NCBI GenBank assembly: GCA_040386935.1
Contig: JAZKEQ010000001.1
Coordinates: 124,001-188,000 of the forward strand
Reading direction: 5' to 3'
Length of the DNA: 64,000 nucleotides
From: JABMMZ01 sp040386935
GTDB lineage: Bacteria; Bacteroidota; Bacteroidia; NS11-12g; UBA955
Within the stretch, counting starts at the first letter, position 1, and each line of letters starts with the position of its first letter. A program made the translations under genes and the position numbers. Positions 14,341 through 23,602 of this stretch are shown here, in pieces. The notes beneath the pieces are model-generated. The model searched no databases, was not told where the DNA came from, and saw nothing but the letters and a program-made list of their open reading frames with translations.

Positions 14341-14542
14341 TGCAATACTTACTATTTATTATCAGCATCTTCATTGCTATTTCTGTTAAATCTCAAGTAA
14401 AATCTTATGGGTCTCAGAAAAAAAATCTGATACAATAATCGATTACAGAGGTGCGGTCAATCCATTGAAATTTATTCAGCAAAAGCCAAAAGAAAAAATT
14501 ACCATCACTTCAAGTGTCGGTGTGATTAAGAAAACAACATAA
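14341..14542 (+). pseudogene. Small secreted protein interrupted by a frameshift at an A8 run
   Basis: The ORF starts with ATG and a signal peptide (MQYLLFIISIFIAISVKSQ), then reaches a run of eight A (14418-14425), after which the frame soon stops (TAA, about 33 codons in all). If the run had nine A, or if the polymerase or ribosome slips, the frame continues through SDTIIDYRGAVNPLKFIQ to a TAA at 14540, making a protein of about 67 residues. A promoter box precedes it. So this is a frameshifted gene, a slippage-expressed gene or a sequencing error in a homopolymer. No family is recognised. Confidence 0.55.
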
Positions 14543-14697
14543 ATGGCGAAATGATTGAAAACAAGAAATATTGATTTATTTTCATATCCTTGCAATCTGA
14601 TCTATTTATAATCCCTCTATTGACAATACTTCTTAAGAAGTGAAAAATGGATGATTTTAAATCTATCTGAAAAAAGCTACCAATAATTCTTAAGAAA

Positions 14698-15456
14698 ATG
14701 AGAAGAATAATCAACAACATTAAACACCACTCAAATTGGCTTCAATATTACAGTTACAAATATTTCACACCGCGCAATACAGGATTTACATTCATTGGCA
14801 GAAGCGGTTTAAAACTGTCGATCCCAAAAAGACTGTTACAAACCTATAAGGAGTGTTTTTTTGATGAAACCTATTTTAAGGGACTTCCAAAAGACATTCA
14901 AAAGTTTAACACTAAAACTGTAGTTGATATTGGCGCCAATGTTGGTTATTTTTCATTGTCTTTTTTCTCAATTGATCCAAAAGCACAGATATTATCGTAC
15001 GAACCCATGCCTAACAATTTTGAATTATTGCAAAAATATCAAAATGAAAATGCAGGCTTGAATTTTAAGATATTCAACAATGCAGTAAGTGGCCGTAAGG
15101 AAACACTTACATTGAATTACAATGCCAATGATTCTTATACAACATCAGCCAGCATTTTTGAAAGTGACAATGAGCCTGATAAAATTTATGTTGAAACAAC
15201 AACATTGGAAGACATCATTAAAGATAATCAGCTTGAAAAAATTGATTTCTTAAAATTGGATTGTGAGGGCTCTGAATATGAAATTATTTACAATGCATCA
15301 TCTACTGTATTGGATAAAATTGTCATCCTTTCTATTGAGACACATCAAGGCAAATCAGAAAGAGAAAACAGAGACTCACTAGCCACTTTTCTCATCAAAA
15401 ATGGCTTTGAAATCAAATCATTGAAAAGTCAGTTATGGGGATGGAAATCCAAATAA
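14698..15456 (+). CDS. FkbM-family SAM-dependent methyltransferase
   Basis: A 252-residue class I methyltransferase. SAM-binding motif I is VVDIGANVGYFSLSFF (from about residue 79), followed by ILSYEPMPNNFELLQKY (acidic loop), FKIFNNAVSGRKETLTLN, and the FkbM signature IDFLKLDCEGSEYEII. Members methylate hydroxyl groups on polyketides, sugars or glycan precursors; the substrate here is not evident, although in Bacteroidota they often act in polysaccharide or protein glycosylation loci. The gene stands alone between the frameshifted ORF and the convergent efflux adaptor gene. The start is the first ATG; no clear promoter box was seen. Confidence 0.88.
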   Translation: MRRIINNIKHHSNWLQYYSYKYFTPRNTGFTFIGRSGLKLSIPKRLLQTYKECFFDETYFKGLPKDIQKFNTKTVVDIGANVGYFSLSFFSIDPKAQILSYEPMPNNFELLQKYQNENAGLNFKIFNNAVSGRKETLTLNYNANDSYTTSASIFESDNEPDKIYVETTTLEDIIKDNQLEKIDFLKLDCEGSEYEIIYNASSTVLDKIVILSIETHQGKSERENRDSLATFLIKNGFEIKSLKSQLWGWKSK

Positions 15457-15487
15457 TCGCGACCCGCTTTTTAGTAAATTTATTAGT

Positions 15488-16771
15488 TTATTTCTTTACT
15501 TCGTATAACTTTTCCTTGTCAACAACCTCCACCTTATCACCATCCATAATTTTATAATTGATGGCTTCAAAAGGGGCTGAAACAACTTGGTCACCTTCCT
15601 TTACCCCTTCTAATATTTTGATGTAACGAGTATCCTGTATGCCTGTTTTCACAATGCATTTTACGGCTTTTCCATCCTTCACAACAAATACTACTTCTTC
15701 TTTTTCATTTGGGTTGTCTTTTTTCTCTTTTAAAGTTACCGAAGCAACAGGCACAGCAATTACATTTTTCTCTGTTTGTGTATACACGTGCACACTCGCA
15801 CTCATGCCAGGACGAAAAGGCATTCTATTGCCATTTGTACTCATCAATGTTGAATAAGATGATTCCAAAATCAGTACTTTAACTTCAAATTTTGTTACCT
15901 GATCTGTTGACATTGAAGTAGCAGAATTACTCTTAGCGCTATTGGCCACTTGTGTTACAACACCTTTAAATACCTGCCCTTGATAGGCATCTACTTCTAT
16001 CCCTGCTGTATCACCAACTTTAATACGAACAATATCATTTTCATTAACATCAACCCTCACTTCCATACGATTCAAATTAGATATACGCATCATTTCAGTA
16101 CCGGCCATTTGGGCTGTTCCTACAACACGCTCTCCCTTTTTAGAATTCAGTCCTGTAATAACACCATCAGCAGGCGCATACACGCTGGTTCTGCCATAAT
16201 TTTTTGCTGATTGTTGCACATTGGCTTCTACTGATTCTGTGTTATACATTGATGCCAGTGTTTGCTTTTCGGCAGCCTCTAATTCTGCTTTTGCCATTTC
16301 ATACTGAGCCTCTGCATTATCATATTCCTGCTGACTGATGACTTTTTCATCATACAATTTTTTCTGTCTGTCAAAGGTCTTGCGCTGCATTTCAACATTG
16401 GCTTTCGTTCTTGTCAATTGTGCCTGCACATTTGATGAATTTGCCTTGGCATTATTTAAACTGGCTTTGGCCTGATCCAATTGGGTTTGATACAAATCGG
16501 GATTGATTCTCACCAACAAATCGCCTTTGCGTACAGTATCTCCTTCATTGACTAATAAGTCAATTATCTCTCCTGATACATCCGGACTTATCTTTACTTC
16601 ACTTTCAGGGTAAATGGTACCACTGGCGGTTACTTCTTCAACAATATTTTGTTTACTAATTTTTTCTACAGCAACCTGAGTGCCGCTGACTTTCTTGCCT
16701 TTCATTTTTAATCCAATGATCAGAACCAGGACAATGGCTGAAAGAATGATGATTATTTTTTTCGTTGACAT
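15488..16771 (-). CDS. Periplasmic adaptor (membrane fusion) protein of an efflux pump
   Basis: A 427-residue MacA/HlyD-type adaptor linking an inner-membrane transporter to a TolC channel. It has an N-terminal membrane anchor (residues 4-23), a lipoyl domain half (GEIIDLLVNEGDTVRKGDLLVRINPD), a long alpha-hairpin (about residues 95-195, LDQAKASLNNAKA... and YDNAEAQYEMAKAELEAAE), the second lipoyl half (VYAPADGVITGL) and beta-barrel/membrane-proximal domains (FRPGMSASVHVYT). It begins 12 bases after the TolC gene, so the two form an operon. The ABC or RND transporter that usually completes the set is not adjacent. Confidence 0.9.
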   Translation of the reverse strand: MSTKKIIIILSAIVLVLIIGLKMKGKKVSGTQVAVEKISKQNIVEEVTASGTIYPESEVKISPDVSGEIIDLLVNEGDTVRKGDLLVRINPDLYQTQLDQAKASLNNAKANSSNVQAQLTRTKANVEMQRKTFDRQKKLYDEKVISQQEYDNAEAQYEMAKAELEAAEKQTLASMYNTESVEANVQQSAKNYGRTSVYAPADGVITGLNSKKGERVVGTAQMAGTEMMRISNLNRMEVRVDVNENDIVRIKVGDTAGIEVDAYQGQVFKGVVTQVANSAKSNSATSMSTDQVTKFEVKVLILESSYSTLMSTNGNRMPFRPGMSASVHVYTQTEKNVIAVPVASVTLKEKKDNPNEKEEVVFVVKDGKAVKCIVKTGIQDTRYIKILEGVKEGDQVVSAPFEAINYKIMDGDKVEVVDKEKLYEVKK

Positions 16772-16783
16772 GTTATTGCTGAA

Positions 16784-18202
16784 TTATAATTGTATGGTAT
16801 TGCCTTTATAGTACTCGAGTATCAATGCTCTGAAAACCATTTCATAACGGGCCTGTAATTCATTTGATTGCGCCTGTAAGTAACTGTTCTTTGCATTGAT
16901 AAAATCAAATGAAGTAGAAGCGCCTGCATCAAAACGCTTTTGAATGTAGTCGAGACTCATTTTCTGTGCCTCTACATTGTTTTTGCTGGCATCATATCTC
17001 GCCTTAGCAGAATTATAACTATTCACTGCTGCATTGATGTCATTTAACAATGTATTCTTTTGTTTCTGTAAATTGATATCGCTTATTTGCTGATTAATTT
17101 TAGCCTTCTGAATCTGGCTTTGAACCTGAAAACCATTGAATAAATTCCAGCTAAAACTGATACCCGCACCCTGACCGATATTATCTTTCAACTGCTTGTT
17201 GAATCCTATTGTTTCAGTTTGATAGGTGAATATTGGCTGAAGTACTACTTCCTGAGTTGTTTGCGTATAACCAATTGGGGTTGTTCCTGTTTGAGAATAA
17301 CCGGTAACATTTTTTGCACTTTGGGAATACACCGTATTAATATTGCCATAAAGGGAAATAGATGGGGCCAGACTTCCTTTAGCAATATTTGTTTGTGATT
17401 TTGCTGCATTGCTTTGTTCTACGGCCGAACGTATCTGAGGCATATTTTTCAATGCAGTTTCATAAATATCCAACACCTGTGGTGTAACATTGATAATAAC
17501 CTGACTAATATCGGGCACAACAATATCAAAATCAATTTCCATCGGTAATTGCATGGTATTGCGAAGCGCAATCAAAGCAGCATTTTTATTGCTTTCTGCT
17601 GTAACTAGCGTTAATTGTTCATTGGCTATTTGAGCTTTCAGACTCAGCAAATTAGTAAGATCTGCCACACCGGCATCCACTTGCTTCTGAGCTCTCTCTA
17701 TTCGTTGCTGGGTTGATACAATCTGCAACTGTGCATTATTAACCGACTCGATACCCTGGATGACAGATAAAAACGAACTTGATATACTTAGGGCGATCTG
17801 GTTCTTGGTATATTCAACCGTTGCGTCACTGGCTTTCTGGGTATGTTGTGCTTGTTTCAGTGAATTAATATTCTGAAAACCGCTGAACAACATAATCCCG
17901 GCATTTAAGCCCATATTATTTGAACGTATGGTTTGATTGACATAGGTATTGGTAAACCTGTCGATGGTACGGCCAAACTGATAGTTTTGTCCTGCACTAG
18001 CAGATAGGGTTGGCAAGAAATTACCTTTTCGCAACAATACATCAATTTCGGAAGACTTATTGTTGAGCATGCTTTGCTTAACATCCAGGTTATTGAGCCA
18101 GGCGTAGTCTATACATTGCTTCAAAGTAAATTTCTGAACCTGCCCTTGGGAATTCAGGGTTGAAGCGAGCAAAGTGCCGATTATAAAGAATTGTTTAAGC
18201 AT
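16784..18202 (-). CDS. TolC-family outer-membrane efflux protein
   Basis: A 472-residue outer-membrane factor: signal peptide (MLKQFFIIGTLLASTLNSQGQ), the family opening KFTLKQCIDYAWLNNLDVKQS, and two OEP repeats made mostly of long helices with Gln/Ala/Asn-rich heptads, including LQKQKNTLLNDINAAVNSYNS and FDAGASTSFDFINAKNSYLQAQ. Trimers form the channel-tunnel that crosses the outer membrane and periplasm. A TAATTTCG box (18228-18221 on this strand) lies 18 bases before the start. It is first in an operon with the adaptor gene. Confidence 0.92.
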   Translation of the reverse strand: MLKQFFIIGTLLASTLNSQGQVQKFTLKQCIDYAWLNNLDVKQSMLNNKSSEIDVLLRKGNFLPTLSASAGQNYQFGRTIDRFTNTYVNQTIRSNNMGLNAGIMLFSGFQNINSLKQAQHTQKASDATVEYTKNQIALSISSSFLSVIQGIESVNNAQLQIVSTQQRIERAQKQVDAGVADLTNLLSLKAQIANEQLTLVTAESNKNAALIALRNTMQLPMEIDFDIVVPDISQVIINVTPQVLDIYETALKNMPQIRSAVEQSNAAKSQTNIAKGSLAPSISLYGNINTVYSQSAKNVTGYSQTGTTPIGYTQTTQEVVLQPIFTYQTETIGFNKQLKDNIGQGAGISFSWNLFNGFQVQSQIQKAKINQQISDINLQKQKNTLLNDINAAVNSYNSAKARYDASKNNVEAQKMSLDYIQKRFDAGASTSFDFINAKNSYLQAQSNELQARYEMVFRALILEYYKGNTIQL

Positions 18203-18220
18203 ATGTTTAAAACCAATGGT

Positions 18221-18228
18221 CGAAATTA
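18221..18228 (-). promoter_or_regulatory. Promoter -7 box of the efflux operon
   Basis: The minus strand reads TAATTTCG (TAnnTTCG type), 18 bases upstream of the TolC-family start codon. Confidence 0.4.
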
Positions 18229-18326
18229 TGATTGTGCAAGTTATTCATCCGCATTAGTTCGACCAATGCAGAGGTATAACGACAAAATAAAAACATGTCG
18301 GGGATACTGCCAAAGGTTTTAAAATA

Positions 18327-18357
18327 TTGCCATTTGTATTTTTTGGAAGTATCTTCG
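18327..18357 (+). promoter_or_regulatory. Promoter of pheT
   Basis: TTG (18327-18329), a 20-base spacer and TATCTTCG (18350-18357) fit the Bacteroidota -33/-7 arrangement. The -7 box ends 8 bases before the pheT ATG. Confidence 0.5.
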
Positions 18358-18365
18358 CACACGGC

Positions 18366-20696
18366 ATGAAAATTTCACTCAACTGGCTTAAAACCTTTAT
18401 CGATATTGACAAGACACCTGAAATACTTGAGCAAATACTCACAGGTACAGGTCTTGAAATAGAGCATTATGAAACTGTTGATTCCGTTAAAGGCGGAATG
18501 AAAGGCTTAATAGTGGGCCATGTTATTGAATGTGTTAAACATCCAAATGCCGATAAATTAAATCTCACAAAAGTGGATACCGGCAGCGGAACATTATTGA
18601 ATATTGTGTGTGGAGCGCCAAATGTTGCTGCAGGTCAAAAGGTAATTGTTGCCCCTGTTGGTACAACTGTTCACCCGATAAAAGGCGAACCCTTTACCAT
18701 ACAGAAAGCAAAAATACGCGGTGAAGCTAGCGAAGGCATGCTATGTGCTGAAGATGAAATAGGCCTAGGTGAAAGTCATGCCGGTTTACTAATACTACCC
18801 GATTCATTAGCCATAGGCAGCTCGGTGGCTGAATATTTCAAAGTAAGTTCAGATATCGTTTTTGAAATAGGCCTTACAGCCAACAGAGGTGATGCTGCAA
18901 GCCATTTAGGAGTCGCCCGCGAATTAGCAACTGTTTTGAATATTGCTACTAAAAAACCTGCTTTTACGCAAAAAAGTGAAACCTCTCATCCGGATATCAA
19001 GATAACTATTAATGATACAGTTGCCTGCCCGAGATACAGTGGCGTAGTAATAAAAGGCATTACTGTAAAAGACAGTCCTGAATGGTTACAACAACGTCTA
19101 AGAGCAATCGGTTTAAACTCAATCAACAATATTGTCGATGCGACTAATTTTATTTTGCACGACCTTGGCCAACCGCTACACGCTTTTGATCTCGAGAAAA
19201 TAAAAGGCAAACAAATTATTGTAAAACAGGCTAATGCCGGCAGTAAATTTACAACACTGGATGGCAAGGAACACACATTAAAAGGCCATGAATTAATGAT
19301 TACCAATGCAGAAGATGAAATGTGCATGGCAGGTGTATATGGTGGCATTAACAGCGGTGTTTCTACAACCACTACTGATATATTTCTGGAGAGTGCTTAT
19401 TTTAGTGCTGATGTAGTAAGAAAGGGCGCTAAAACACATGGCATCAGCACAGACTCAAGTTTCAGATTTGAAAGAGGCACCGATCCTGAAATGACCCTTA
19501 CTGCTCTTGAACGTGCCGTACAATTAATCGTTGAAATTGCAGGTGGTAGCATCAGTCATCATTATATTGATGTGTATCCAACACCATTGAAACCATTTTC
19601 TGTTGTATTGAGAAAAGCATCAATAGAAAAAAATCTCGGCATACAAATTCCTGATGCTACAGTAGAGAAGATTTTAAAAGGACTGGAAATTAAAATTGTA
19701 TCTACAGACAGCAATGGCTGGCAACTTGAAGTGCCATTATTTAAAAGTGATGTATCAAGAGAAATTGATGTCATTGAAGAACTCATCAGAATACATGGAT
19801 TCAACCATGTGCCCCTGAATCAGCATTTGCGTACATCCTTGAATTACAAAGCAGAAAGCAACGAACGCCTTATTGAAAATAAAGCTGGTACATTGTTACA
19901 AGGAATGGGCTTTACTGAAATAATGACGAACTCATTGAGCAGTGACAAACACTATACTGATAAAACACAATTGGTATATATCAGCAATCCATTGAGTACC
20001 GAAATGAATGTGATGCGTCAAACCATGTTGCACTCAGGACTTGAAGCCATTGCCTACAATAAAAACAGAAGACAACACAATACCCATTTTTACGAATTTG
20101 GCAAATCATACAGACAAAGCAATGGACAGTTTAAAGAAATAGAAGAGCTGGTTGTATTTGCATCAGGTAACAAAGCGGCAGAAAGCTGGGAAGTAAAATC
20201 AGAAAAAGCCGATTATTATTTTCTGAAGTCAGCAGTCAATCGTCTGTGTTCTGCATTTGGCGGACAAACAGGAGTAGCGACTATACATGCGGTAGATGGT
20301 GAGGTATTAAAAGCCTTTGACATAAAAGATGATGTCTATTTTGCCGTTATCCAATGGAAAGAGTTGTGCAAGCAAGCCGCTTCTCTCAAATTTGAATTGC
20401 AGCCTCTCCCTCAATTTCCAGTGGTTCGCAGAGATTTGAGTTTAGTATTGGATAAATCAATTGCATTTAAATCTATACAGACTGAAATCAATAAATTGCG
20501 CCTTAAAAACTTAACTGGTGTTAACGTGTTTGATGTATACGAAGGCAAACCTTTGGCTGATGACAAAAAATCCATCAGCATCAGTTTTGATTTATACGAC
20601 CATGAGAAAACAATGGCAGACAAAGAGATTGACGCCATTATGCAAAAATTAATTCAGCAGTTTGAAACCAGCTTAAATGCTGTAATTCGAAAATAA
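18366..20696 (+). CDS. pheT: Phenylalanine--tRNA ligase beta subunit
   Basis: The beta subunit of the alpha2beta2 phenylalanyl-tRNA synthetase (776 residues from the ATG at 18366; the frame runs upstream through the promoter, so longer starts are unlikely). Domains in order: the N-terminal piece MKISLNWLKTFIDID; an EMAP-like tRNA-binding domain (about 42-155, HPNADKLNLTKVDTG); the B3/B4 editing domain (GLNSINNIVDATNFILHDLGQPLHAFD); a B5 domain; the catalytic-like core; and the C-terminal ferredoxin-fold anticodon-binding domain (PQFPVVRRDLSLVLDKSI). pheS is elsewhere. The two small genes that follow are tightly spaced and probably in the same operon. Confidence 0.97.
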   Translation: MKISLNWLKTFIDIDKTPEILEQILTGTGLEIEHYETVDSVKGGMKGLIVGHVIECVKHPNADKLNLTKVDTGSGTLLNIVCGAPNVAAGQKVIVAPVGTTVHPIKGEPFTIQKAKIRGEASEGMLCAEDEIGLGESHAGLLILPDSLAIGSSVAEYFKVSSDIVFEIGLTANRGDAASHLGVARELATVLNIATKKPAFTQKSETSHPDIKITINDTVACPRYSGVVIKGITVKDSPEWLQQRLRAIGLNSINNIVDATNFILHDLGQPLHAFDLEKIKGKQIIVKQANAGSKFTTLDGKEHTLKGHELMITNAEDEMCMAGVYGGINSGVSTTTTDIFLESAYFSADVVRKGAKTHGISTDSSFRFERGTDPEMTLTALERAVQLIVEIAGGSISHHYIDVYPTPLKPFSVVLRKASIEKNLGIQIPDATVEKILKGLEIKIVSTDSNGWQLEVPLFKSDVSREIDVIEELIRIHGFNHVPLNQHLRTSLNYKAESNERLIENKAGTLLQGMGFTEIMTNSLSSDKHYTDKTQLVYISNPLSTEMNVMRQTMLHSGLEAIAYNKNRRQHNTHFYEFGKSYRQSNGQFKEIEELVVFASGNKAAESWEVKSEKADYYFLKSAVNRLCSAFGGQTGVATIHAVDGEVLKAFDIKDDVYFAVIQWKELCKQAASLKFELQPLPQFPVVRRDLSLVLDKSIAFKSIQTEINKLRLKNLTGVNVFDVYEGKPLADDKKSISISFDLYDHEKTMADKEIDAIMQKLIQQFETSLNAVIRK

Positions 20697-20701
20697 AACA
20701 C

Positions 20702-21004
20702 ATGGAAGAACTGATTAAGCGATTACAACTGATTCACGACAAAGTGAATGCATTGAAGTTGGAAAACAAGCAGCTTAAGTCAGAACTTACTAAAAGTGAA
20801 AAACAACTGCAGCGATTGAAGCAAATTATTGACATACAAAACTCAACATTACAACAACAGGAGCAGCAATTAAAAATTAAAACAATCGCCACTCAGCTTG
20901 TTAACGACCAACCGCTTTCGCCCAATGAAAGCAGAGCATTGAAACAAAAAATCAATGAAATGATTAAAGAAGTTGACAAAGTAATTGCACTGATTCACGA
21001 ATGA
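20702..21004 (+). CDS. Small coiled-coil protein downstream of pheT
   Basis: A 100-residue, almost wholly helical protein with strong heptads (LIKRLQLIHDKVNALKLENK; LKSELTKSEKQLQRLKQIID) and no hydrophobic segment. It starts 5 bases after pheT and overlaps the next gene by 4 bases (ATGA). Similar small coiled-coil proteins follow pheT in other Bacteroidota, often near a zapA gene, so a role in cell division scaffolding is possible, but no zapA is visible here. That role is inferred from position only. Confidence 0.75.
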   Translation: MEELIKRLQLIHDKVNALKLENKQLKSELTKSEKQLQRLKQIIDIQNSTLQQQEQQLKIKTIATQLVNDQPLSPNESRALKQKINEMIKEVDKVIALIHE

Positions 21005-21486
21005 AAAACCTTAACACGCTTAACCCTGATTCCAAGCTCTGGATATATCAAAGTTCGAGAGAATTAACAGACAAAGAAGTTGCTGACTTATCAAACGGGT
21101 TACAACAATTTTGCCTTCAATGGACCGCACATAACAATCAATTAAAAGCTGATTTCGATATCCGTTACAACCGCTTTATTGTATTGGTTGTTGATGAATC
21201 TCACAATACGGCAAGTGGTTGCAGCATAGACAAGAGCGTACATTTTTTGGCCAATGCGGGTAAACAGTATCAGGTTGATTTCTTTAATAAACTTCAGATG
21301 CATTACTGGCAGAATGAAACCATACAAACTATCCCTATGGCCGGCATTAAAGGTGCATTTGCAAATGGCACAATCAATGAGCAAACGGTATTCATCAATA
21401 CCCATCTTACAACACTTACTGACTATGCAACTGCATTTGAATTACCACTGCATAAACACTGGTTGGGTAAAAGAGTGCTGGGTTGA
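21001..21486 (+). CDS. Conserved cytosolic protein, function unknown
   Basis: A 161-residue soluble protein translationally coupled to the coiled-coil gene (ATGA overlap). Notable segments are LWIYQSSRELTDKEVADL at the N-terminus, ASGCSIDKSVHFL with one cysteine, and VFINTHLTTLTDYATAFELPLHKHWLGKRVL at the end. I recall proteins of this type in Bacteroidota carrying an 'ABC transporter ATPase' label, but no Walker motifs are present, so that name is not supported. The function is unknown; the pheT operon context gives no firm clue. Confidence 0.75.
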   Translation: MKNLNTLNPDSKLWIYQSSRELTDKEVADLSNGLQQFCLQWTAHNNQLKADFDIRYNRFIVLVVDESHNTASGCSIDKSVHFLANAGKQYQVDFFNKLQMHYWQNETIQTIPMAGIKGAFANGTINEQTVFINTHLTTLTDYATAFELPLHKHWLGKRVLG

Positions 21487-21488
21487 TT

Positions 21489-22424
21489 TCAAACTTCATT
21501 CACCCATAATTTATAGGTGAGTGAATGATCATGACTTACAGGTTGCAACAAAATAAAATCACCTGCTTTTCCAATCGTTGAACATTTAATGCTGAGATTT
21601 TCACCTTCGCTGATAGGACGGCTGTATTCAATGACTTCTTCATTGTAACCCAATCCCCAAATTGCCTGGCCTCCTTTTATTTGAAGACGCAATTCTCTGT
21701 ATGACTCATAGGCCAAAACAGCAATGGTTTGAATTTTATCACCTTCTATCCGACCTTCAAAATCAGGTTCCGTAATTTGTGGTTTATCTTCAATATTTCG
21801 CGCTAACAAATACTGCTGATGCAAGCCTTGATGTGTTTCAGCAAAACGAGCCATTTGCCTGTCCATTTTATTGATAAAAAACTCATTCAGATTAGCTATT
21901 GATTTAATAACAGCCTGAGTACTTTTTCTTCTTTTTTCAATATTGATGCGATGCATAGGAAGATCAAGCACAAAAAGCGTTAATCTGTGACTTAACAAAC
22001 GTACTTCATCTATTTTAAGACTATTGGCCTCACCCCTCTTGTCAAATGCAAGAATCATGTCCTGAAGATAAATGGCATGTTCAATTAATTCTTCTTCATT
22101 AAGCAAACTGATACTCGCATCATCGTACCCCTGAATGCATCTGTTGCCATCGCTCTTATTTCTTTGTAATTGAATATTCAACTCCCTTCCTAATGTTAAA
22201 CAACTTAATTCAAGATCAACGCGTTTTTTAGCACGCTCGATTGTATACTTATTATTATAGGAAATACTATTATCAAATTCAGTACTAAGTGTATCAACCA
22301 TTACAGTGAGAATAACAAACAGATTGGTGACTTCCTTAATTTTATCAATAGTGGTTCGGTTGGCTGTATAAAAACTCTTGACCCGATGGCACATATTGAG
22401 ATAATTCTGTTGTTGGTTTTTCAT
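21489..22424 (-). CDS. Conserved hypothetical protein (311 residues)
   Basis: I do not recognise this protein. It has no signal peptide. The first 230 residues are mainly helical, with a hydrophobic helix near residue 33 (LFVILTVMVDTLS) and several basic stretches (ERAKKRV; NIEKRRKSTQ). The last 80 residues look beta-rich (GQAIWGLGYNEEVIEYSRPI; LSIKCSTIGKAGDFILLQP; SLTYKLWVNEV) and may form a small sandwich domain. It converges with the preceding operon (2-base gap). A TAATTTTG box at 22464-22471 (minus strand) provides a promoter about 40 bases upstream. Confidence 0.7.
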   Translation of the reverse strand: MKNQQQNYLNMCHRVKSFYTANRTTIDKIKEVTNLFVILTVMVDTLSTEFDNSISYNNKYTIERAKKRVDLELSCLTLGRELNIQLQRNKSDGNRCIQGYDDASISLLNEEELIEHAIYLQDMILAFDKRGEANSLKIDEVRLLSHRLTLFVLDLPMHRINIEKRRKSTQAVIKSIANLNEFFINKMDRQMARFAETHQGLHQQYLLARNIEDKPQITEPDFEGRIEGDKIQTIAVLAYESYRELRLQIKGGQAIWGLGYNEEVIEYSRPISEGENLSIKCSTIGKAGDFILLQPVSHDHSLTYKLWVNEV

Positions 22425-22736
22425 GAAGATCGTTAAGTAAGTTTAGTTGTAGAATAGTTTCGACAAAATTAAACATGCGAAGCGCTGCAGAATTGGTATT
22501 TTGATTAAACTTATTCACAAAAAGCCAAACACAATTGTTGGAAAGTGTTGATTTTGAAGCAATTAAGTATTTATACTTAGTTTATACCCGTAAAGCCCTT
22601 TAATCAATTAAAAAAGCTTACTACAACAGATATTATTGAATAATAAAAAACCCATACAAACCTTTTAAAAATACATTTTAGTATTTTATACTCAGTTTTA
22701 GAAATGCTAAAATACAGTGATTGGCTATTTTCTTTC
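22425..22736. other. Intergenic region with promoter and small palindromes
   Basis: It contains the minus-strand promoter box TAATTTTG (22471-22464) for the 21489-22424 gene and a near-perfect palindrome TAAGTAT-TT-ATACTTA at 22564-22579. The rest is AT-rich with A and T runs and no credible gene. Confidence 0.5.
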
Positions 22737-23369
22737 CTAATCTTTCAAATCCTCGAAAGTATCATAGATACAAAAGTTTTCATAATTCCCTTCCTGATCA
22801 AAAAAGTCAGACGGCAATTGTGGAATATCTGCAAGGTTAACAATTTTCAAATATTTATTGGCATAATTTCGGGCCACGTCAAATGTAAATGACTTACTGC
22901 CTATTTCATCCAGCCAGTATTCATGCTCGCTACCGCAAAAGAACAGCATGCGTTTAGTCCCCAAGGGCTTAAAAAAACGGTATAACTCAAGACGGGCATT
23001 CATCCATTCCGATTTTTCACCCGCTATTATCTCTTTGATAAATTCAATGGTTTTATCCCAGTCTCCAAAAGGGAACATATTATTTACTTCGAGACAATCC
23101 TTGCTGAGATAAAATGTACTGACATCTTCTGACGATGCAGACACCAATGCAAAATCAATTAAGCCACCATCGTCCATATTTTTGCGTTCGGCATAATAAC
23201 TCACTAACCAGCCTTCAAATTCAAATGGCGCATCTACGCAACTCCCATCGGCATCAACCTCCTGAATAAAATAGGGCAAACCTGTTATATTCGAAAGACG
23301 TTCGGCAAACTCCTCTATGGAATCAAATGCTATTGCATGATCGATAATAATGGCAGCATGGTGGGCCAT
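22737..23369 (-). CDS. Hypothetical cytosolic protein (210 residues)
   Basis: I do not recognise this protein. It is acidic, lacks a signal peptide, and is rich in aromatic residues (FEFEGWLVSYYAERKNMDDGG; MFPFGDWDKTIEFIKEI; FFCGSEHEYWLDEIG). The start MAHHAAIIIDHAIAFDSIEEF and the alternation of short strands and helices resemble small immunity-type or SMI1/KNR4-like proteins in style, but I cannot confirm a match. No clear promoter box was seen. It stands alone between two genes on other strands. Confidence 0.65.
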   Translation of the reverse strand: MAHHAAIIIDHAIAFDSIEEFAERLSNITGLPYFIQEVDADGSCVDAPFEFEGWLVSYYAERKNMDDGGLIDFALVSASSEDVSTFYLSKDCLEVNNMFPFGDWDKTIEFIKEIIAGEKSEWMNARLELYRFFKPLGTKRMLFFCGSEHEYWLDEIGSKSFTFDVARNYANKYLKIVNLADIPQLPSDFFDQEGNYENFCIYDTFEDLKD

Positions 23370-23545
23370 GAAACTGATTGTAATTAAATTAAAAAATGGA
23401 TTTGCTGTATGTCAAAACCAAAATACAATTGCAAAATACAAAAAAAACATCTTCCCCCTTAATGATTTGAATCGAATGGGAAGAATTTAAGTTAATCCCC
23501 TGTTAATCAATTTCAACCGATGTCCAACAGTTTTCATCAATTCGA

Positions 23546-23577
23546 TTTGCGTGAATAATAACCGTCAGGTACATTTG
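23546..23577 (+). promoter_or_regulatory. Promoter of the SRPBCC gene
   Basis: TTTG (23546-23549), a 20-base spacer and TACATTTG (23570-23577) match the Bacteroidota consensus well. The ATG follows 25 bases later at 23603, which supports that start. Confidence 0.6.
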
Positions 23578-23602
23578 AAACTTTCACGATTAAAATTCAT
23601 CA

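Noticed and set aside
14526..14720. A 64-codon minus-strand ORF between the frameshifted gene and the FkbM gene
   Set aside because: It overlaps the starts of both neighbours, is strongly AT-biased and shows no conserved feature.
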